In this document: positions 22,976 to 24,949 of the stretch, piece by piece | Numbering within the stretch: the stretch's first letter is position 1 | Layout: each line of letters starts with the position of its first letter | Assembly: GCA_905214995.1 (NCBI GenBank) | Contig: CAJMOT010000018.1 | Coordinates: forward strand, 1-24,949 | DNA: 24,949 nucleotides | From: an uncultured bacterium | Lineage (GTDB): Bacteria > Verrucomicrobiota > Verrucomicrobiia > Opitutales > Intestinicryptomonadaceae | Direction: 5' to 3' | Position numbers and translations under genes: made by a program | Notes under the pieces: model-generated | Seen by the model: the letters and a program-made list of their open reading frames with translations, nothing else | Told to the model about the DNA's origin: nothing | The model's database searches: none

Positions 22976-23939
22976 CTTCTGCTTCTCTTCGGTCGGTTTC
23001 GTAGGCTTCGACTATCTTGGTCACGAGCGGGTGCCTCACCGCATCGGAGGCTCCGAAGCGGAAATGCGCTATTCCTCCGACATTCCTTAAAATTCTCACG
23101 GCCTCCCTCAACCCCGATTTTTTGCTGCGGGGGAGGTCGGTCTGGGTGACGTCGCCGGTCACCGCCATCTTGGAGCCCTCGCCGAGGCGCGTGAGGAACA
23201 TCATCATCTGTTCCGGCGTTGCGTTTTGGGCTTCGTCGAGAATCGCGAATGCGTTCTGGAGAGTCCTGCCGCGCATGTAGGCGAGCGGCGCAATCTCTAT
23301 TATGCCGCGCTCCGTGAGCTTTTGCGCCTCTTCCGCGCCGAGCATGTCGTATATTGCGTCGTAGAGCGGGCGCAGATAGGGCAGGAGCTTTTCCTGCAAA
23401 TCGCCGGGCAGGAATCCGAGAGCCTCTCCCGCCTCCACCGCGGGCCGCGTGAGGACTATGCGCTCGACTTTTTTGTCTTGCAGCATTTTCAGCGCATACG
23501 CGGTCGCCAGATACGTCTTTCCCGTGCCTGCGGGGCCTATCCCGAATACGATTTCGGAGCGCTTGAAGAGGTCGAGGTATTTTTTCTGGGCGACGTTTTT
23601 GGGCACTATGCTCTTGCGCTTGAGGTTTACCACGACAGGATTTTCAAATACTTCGGCTATTTCGGAGAGTTTGCCGCCGGCCGCCCGCGCGAGCATGTTT
23701 CTAAAATCAAACGGGCTTATCCTTATTCCCTGCGCCCGCGCGGAGCCGAGGATTTTGAAAAACTCAAAGGCGGCGTCCACGCGCTTTTCGGGCCCCTCTA
23801 TTTTCATCCAGCCGTCGCGAGAGACTATTTTCACTGACAGCTTTTCCTCCGCGAGCTCGAGGTTTTCGGGGCGGTTGCCGTACGTTTCGGCAAGCCTTTG
23901 CGCGCTCTCAAAAGTCAGGGTTTTTTCGACGGACGGCAT
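22959..23939 (-). CDS. PhoH family ATPase (YbeZ-like)
   Basis: 326 residues. An N-terminal KH-like RNA-binding portion (about 1-90) is followed by the PhoH ATPase domain with Walker A GPAGTGKT (135-142), the motif RPAVEAGEALGFLPGDLQEK (165-184) and Walker B FAILDEAQN (231-239), then TGDVTQTDLP. Members act with YbeY in rRNA maturation and RNA decay. It lies 3 bp after the HIT gene and overlaps pgpH by 17 bp. The ybeY gene that often follows is not here; lpxD takes its place. Confidence 0.96.
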   Translation of the reverse strand: MPSVEKTLTFESAQRLAETYGNRPENLELAEEKLSVKIVSRDGWMKIEGPEKRVDAAFEFFKILGSARAQGIRISPFDFRNMLARAAGGKLSEIAEVFENPVVVNLKRKSIVPKNVAQKKYLDLFKRSEIVFGIGPAGTGKTYLATAYALKMLQDKKVERIVLTRPAVEAGEALGFLPGDLQEKLLPYLRPLYDAIYDMLGAEEAQKLTERGIIEIAPLAYMRGRTLQNAFAILDEAQNATPEQMMMFLTRLGEGSKMAVTGDVTQTDLPRSKKSGLREAVRILRNVGGIAHFRFGASDAVRHPLVTKIVEAYETDRREAEDVQPH

Positions 23940-23942
23940 GGG

Positions 23943-24446
23943 CTATTCTTCGTCGGCGAACTTTGCGAGCTTTTGCCAGAGCGCGTCGAGCGACTGGGGC
24001 AGCACGCGGGTGTCGGAGACGACGGGCATGAAGTTGGTGTCGCCGTCCCAGCGGGGGACGACGTGGCAGTGCAGGTGCTGGGGGATTCCCGCGCCCGCCT
24101 TTGCGCCGAGGTTGAAGCCCACGTTGAAGGCGTCGGGGTTGAGCGCCCTGCGCAAAATCCTCTTGGCGCGTATTACGGCGTCGAAAAATTCAATCTTTTC
24201 CCCGCCGTCGAGCAGCTCGATGTCTCCGATTTCGCGCAGGGGAAGAACGAGAAGATGCCCGCAGTTGTACGGAAACTTGTTCATGACTATGAACGAATAT
24301 TTTCCCTTCCAGAGAATATGGAACTTTTCAAAATCGTCGGAGGCGGCCATTTCGAGAAAGGGGTTTCCGCCCTTTTTCCCCGAGTCGTCGCGCGGCTTCG
24401 GGGCTTCTATGTACGGCATGCGCCAATATGAGTGTAGCCTCTGCAT
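23943..24446 (-). CDS. HIT-family nucleotide hydrolase/phosphorylase
   Basis: 167 residues from ATG 24444-24446; GTG three codons upstream is an alternative. The histidine triad QHLHCHVVP (H124, H126, H128) is intact. Upstream, FIVMNKFPYNCGHLLVLPLR and FNVGFNLGAKAGAGIP match the branch of Ap4A phosphorylase/AMP-binding HIT proteins. Expected substrates are dinucleoside polyphosphates or nucleotidyl adducts, in the cytoplasm. It probably opens the HIT-phoH-pgpH-lpxD operon. Confidence 0.93.
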   Translation of the reverse strand: MQRLHSYWRMPYIEAPKPRDDSGKKGGNPFLEMAASDDFEKFHILWKGKYSFIVMNKFPYNCGHLLVLPLREIGDIELLDGGEKIEFFDAVIRAKRILRRALNPDAFNVGFNLGAKAGAGIPQHLHCHVVPRWDGDTNFMPVVSDTRVLPQSLDALWQKLAKFADEE

Positions 24447-24486
24447 ATTATTCACGCCCAAAAAAGACCATATCGGCCCGCCTTTG

Positions 24487-24949
24487 TCAACTGTTTGAAT
24501 CTCCGCCGGATTTGGGAAAGCGCGCGGTTGCGCCGAACGGGGAGGGGAATACTCCGCACGGGTGGGAGTACGCAAGAGACAGGTTTTCGCGCGTGAGGGT
24601 TTCGCGGGTGTTGCCGCGGGCGGCGATTTTCCCGCCTTTGAGCAGCAGGGCGAAGTCGCAGTAGTCGAAGGCCAGATTCGGGTCGTGTAGGACGGCTACG
24701 ACGCACGCGCCCTTTCGGGCCGCGGATTTTGCCGCACGCATGGCGGCGTGCGCGGCGGCCGGGTCGAGCGACGCGGCGGGCTCGTCGAGCAGCAGGGCTT
24801 TCCCCTCCGGATTTTTCCCGAGCTGGCACAGGGCGCGCGCGAGGTGTACCCTGCGCTTTTCGCCGCCGGAGAGCTCCGTGTAAATCCTGCCGGAAAATCC
24901 CGAAAGCCCGGCGGCGGCGAGGGCGGCTTCCGCCTCCTCCGCATCGGCC
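24487..24949 (-). CDS. ABC transporter ATP-binding protein, iron-complex type (partial)
   Basis: The C-terminal 153 residues of an ABC ATPase that begins beyond the right edge. Visible: the ABC signature ELSGGEKRRVHLARAL, Walker B ALLLDEPAASLDP, and the switch-His loop VAVLHDPNLAF. The Walker A is outside. VLHD-x-NLA and the LLLKGGKIAARGNTRETLT tail resemble haem/ferric-siderophore importers (HmuV/FecE group); cobalamin (BtuD) is an alternative. The permease and binding protein are not in the window. Confidence 0.9.
   Translation of the reverse strand, partial: ADAEEAEAALAAAGLSGFSGRIYTELSGGEKRRVHLARALCQLGKNPEGKALLLDEPAASLDPAAAHAAMRAAKSAARKGACVVAVLHDPNLAFDYCDFALLLKGGKIAARGNTRETLTRENLSLAYSHPCGVFPSPFGATARFPKSGGDSNS

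Noticed and set aside
1..24949. tRNA or rRNA genes
   Set aside because: I scanned the larger gaps for T-loop and conserved rRNA stretches and found none.

Overview
The window looks like chromosomal DNA of a GC-rich Gram-negative bacterium, most likely a member of the Verrucomicrobiota (Opitutia-like). This is inferred from the gene set: LpxD (lipid A), a compact family B DNA polymerase of the type I recall from Opitutia, a Tat-exported Gfo/Idh/MocA oxidoreductase, and a small HTH protein of a kind I associate with this group. It is not proven by a marker gene. Genes are tightly packed and many neighbours overlap as ATGA.

Layout. 1-1621 (minus): adk followed by a YmdB-type phosphodiesterase that runs off the left edge and appears fused to a CapA-like domain. 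1684-7969 (plus): family B DNA polymerase, hisD, a soluble NtrB-like histidine kinase overlapping hisD, then a Tat-signal oxidoreductase. 7979-10061 is the accessory part: an AraC-like HTH scrap, a repeat-rich AT-richer stretch, and a minus-strand cluster of phage/plasmid-type genes. That cluster holds a small protein, an internally deleted HTH-amidoligase and a 5'-truncated conserved protein, and is followed by a LysM-domain fragment, with two intrinsic terminators. 10209-13458: an M24 peptidase divergent from a DUF192 protein, a small membrane protein and mnmE. 13459-15956: a GYF_2 membrane protein converging on an endonuclease/exonuclease/phosphatase-family protein and ribE. 15957-16434 is a hairpin-rich gap. 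16435-18120 (minus): TrhA/hemolysin III, a dCMP deaminase-like protein and YqgE. 18174-19191: an XRE regulator divergent from a small HTH protein across an AT-rich, palindrome-rich promoter region. 19192-19590: a gene-free stretch with several strong hairpins. 19591-24949 (minus): ABC ATPase (partial), HIT protein, PhoH, PgpH-like 7TM-HD phosphodiesterase and LpxD.

How the parts fit. Most genes are housekeeping: nucleotide pools, tRNA modification, histidine and riboflavin synthesis, lipid A, cyclic dinucleotide and RNA metabolism. The part least like ordinary chromosome is 8.2-10.1 kb. I read it as a decaying mobile-element remnant carrying a peptide-amidoligase module whose enzyme has lost its central part through a frame-breaking deletion. 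The other unusual points are the YmdB-CapA fusion, a DNA polymerase with a degraded proofreading site, and several intergenic hairpin/repeat arrays.
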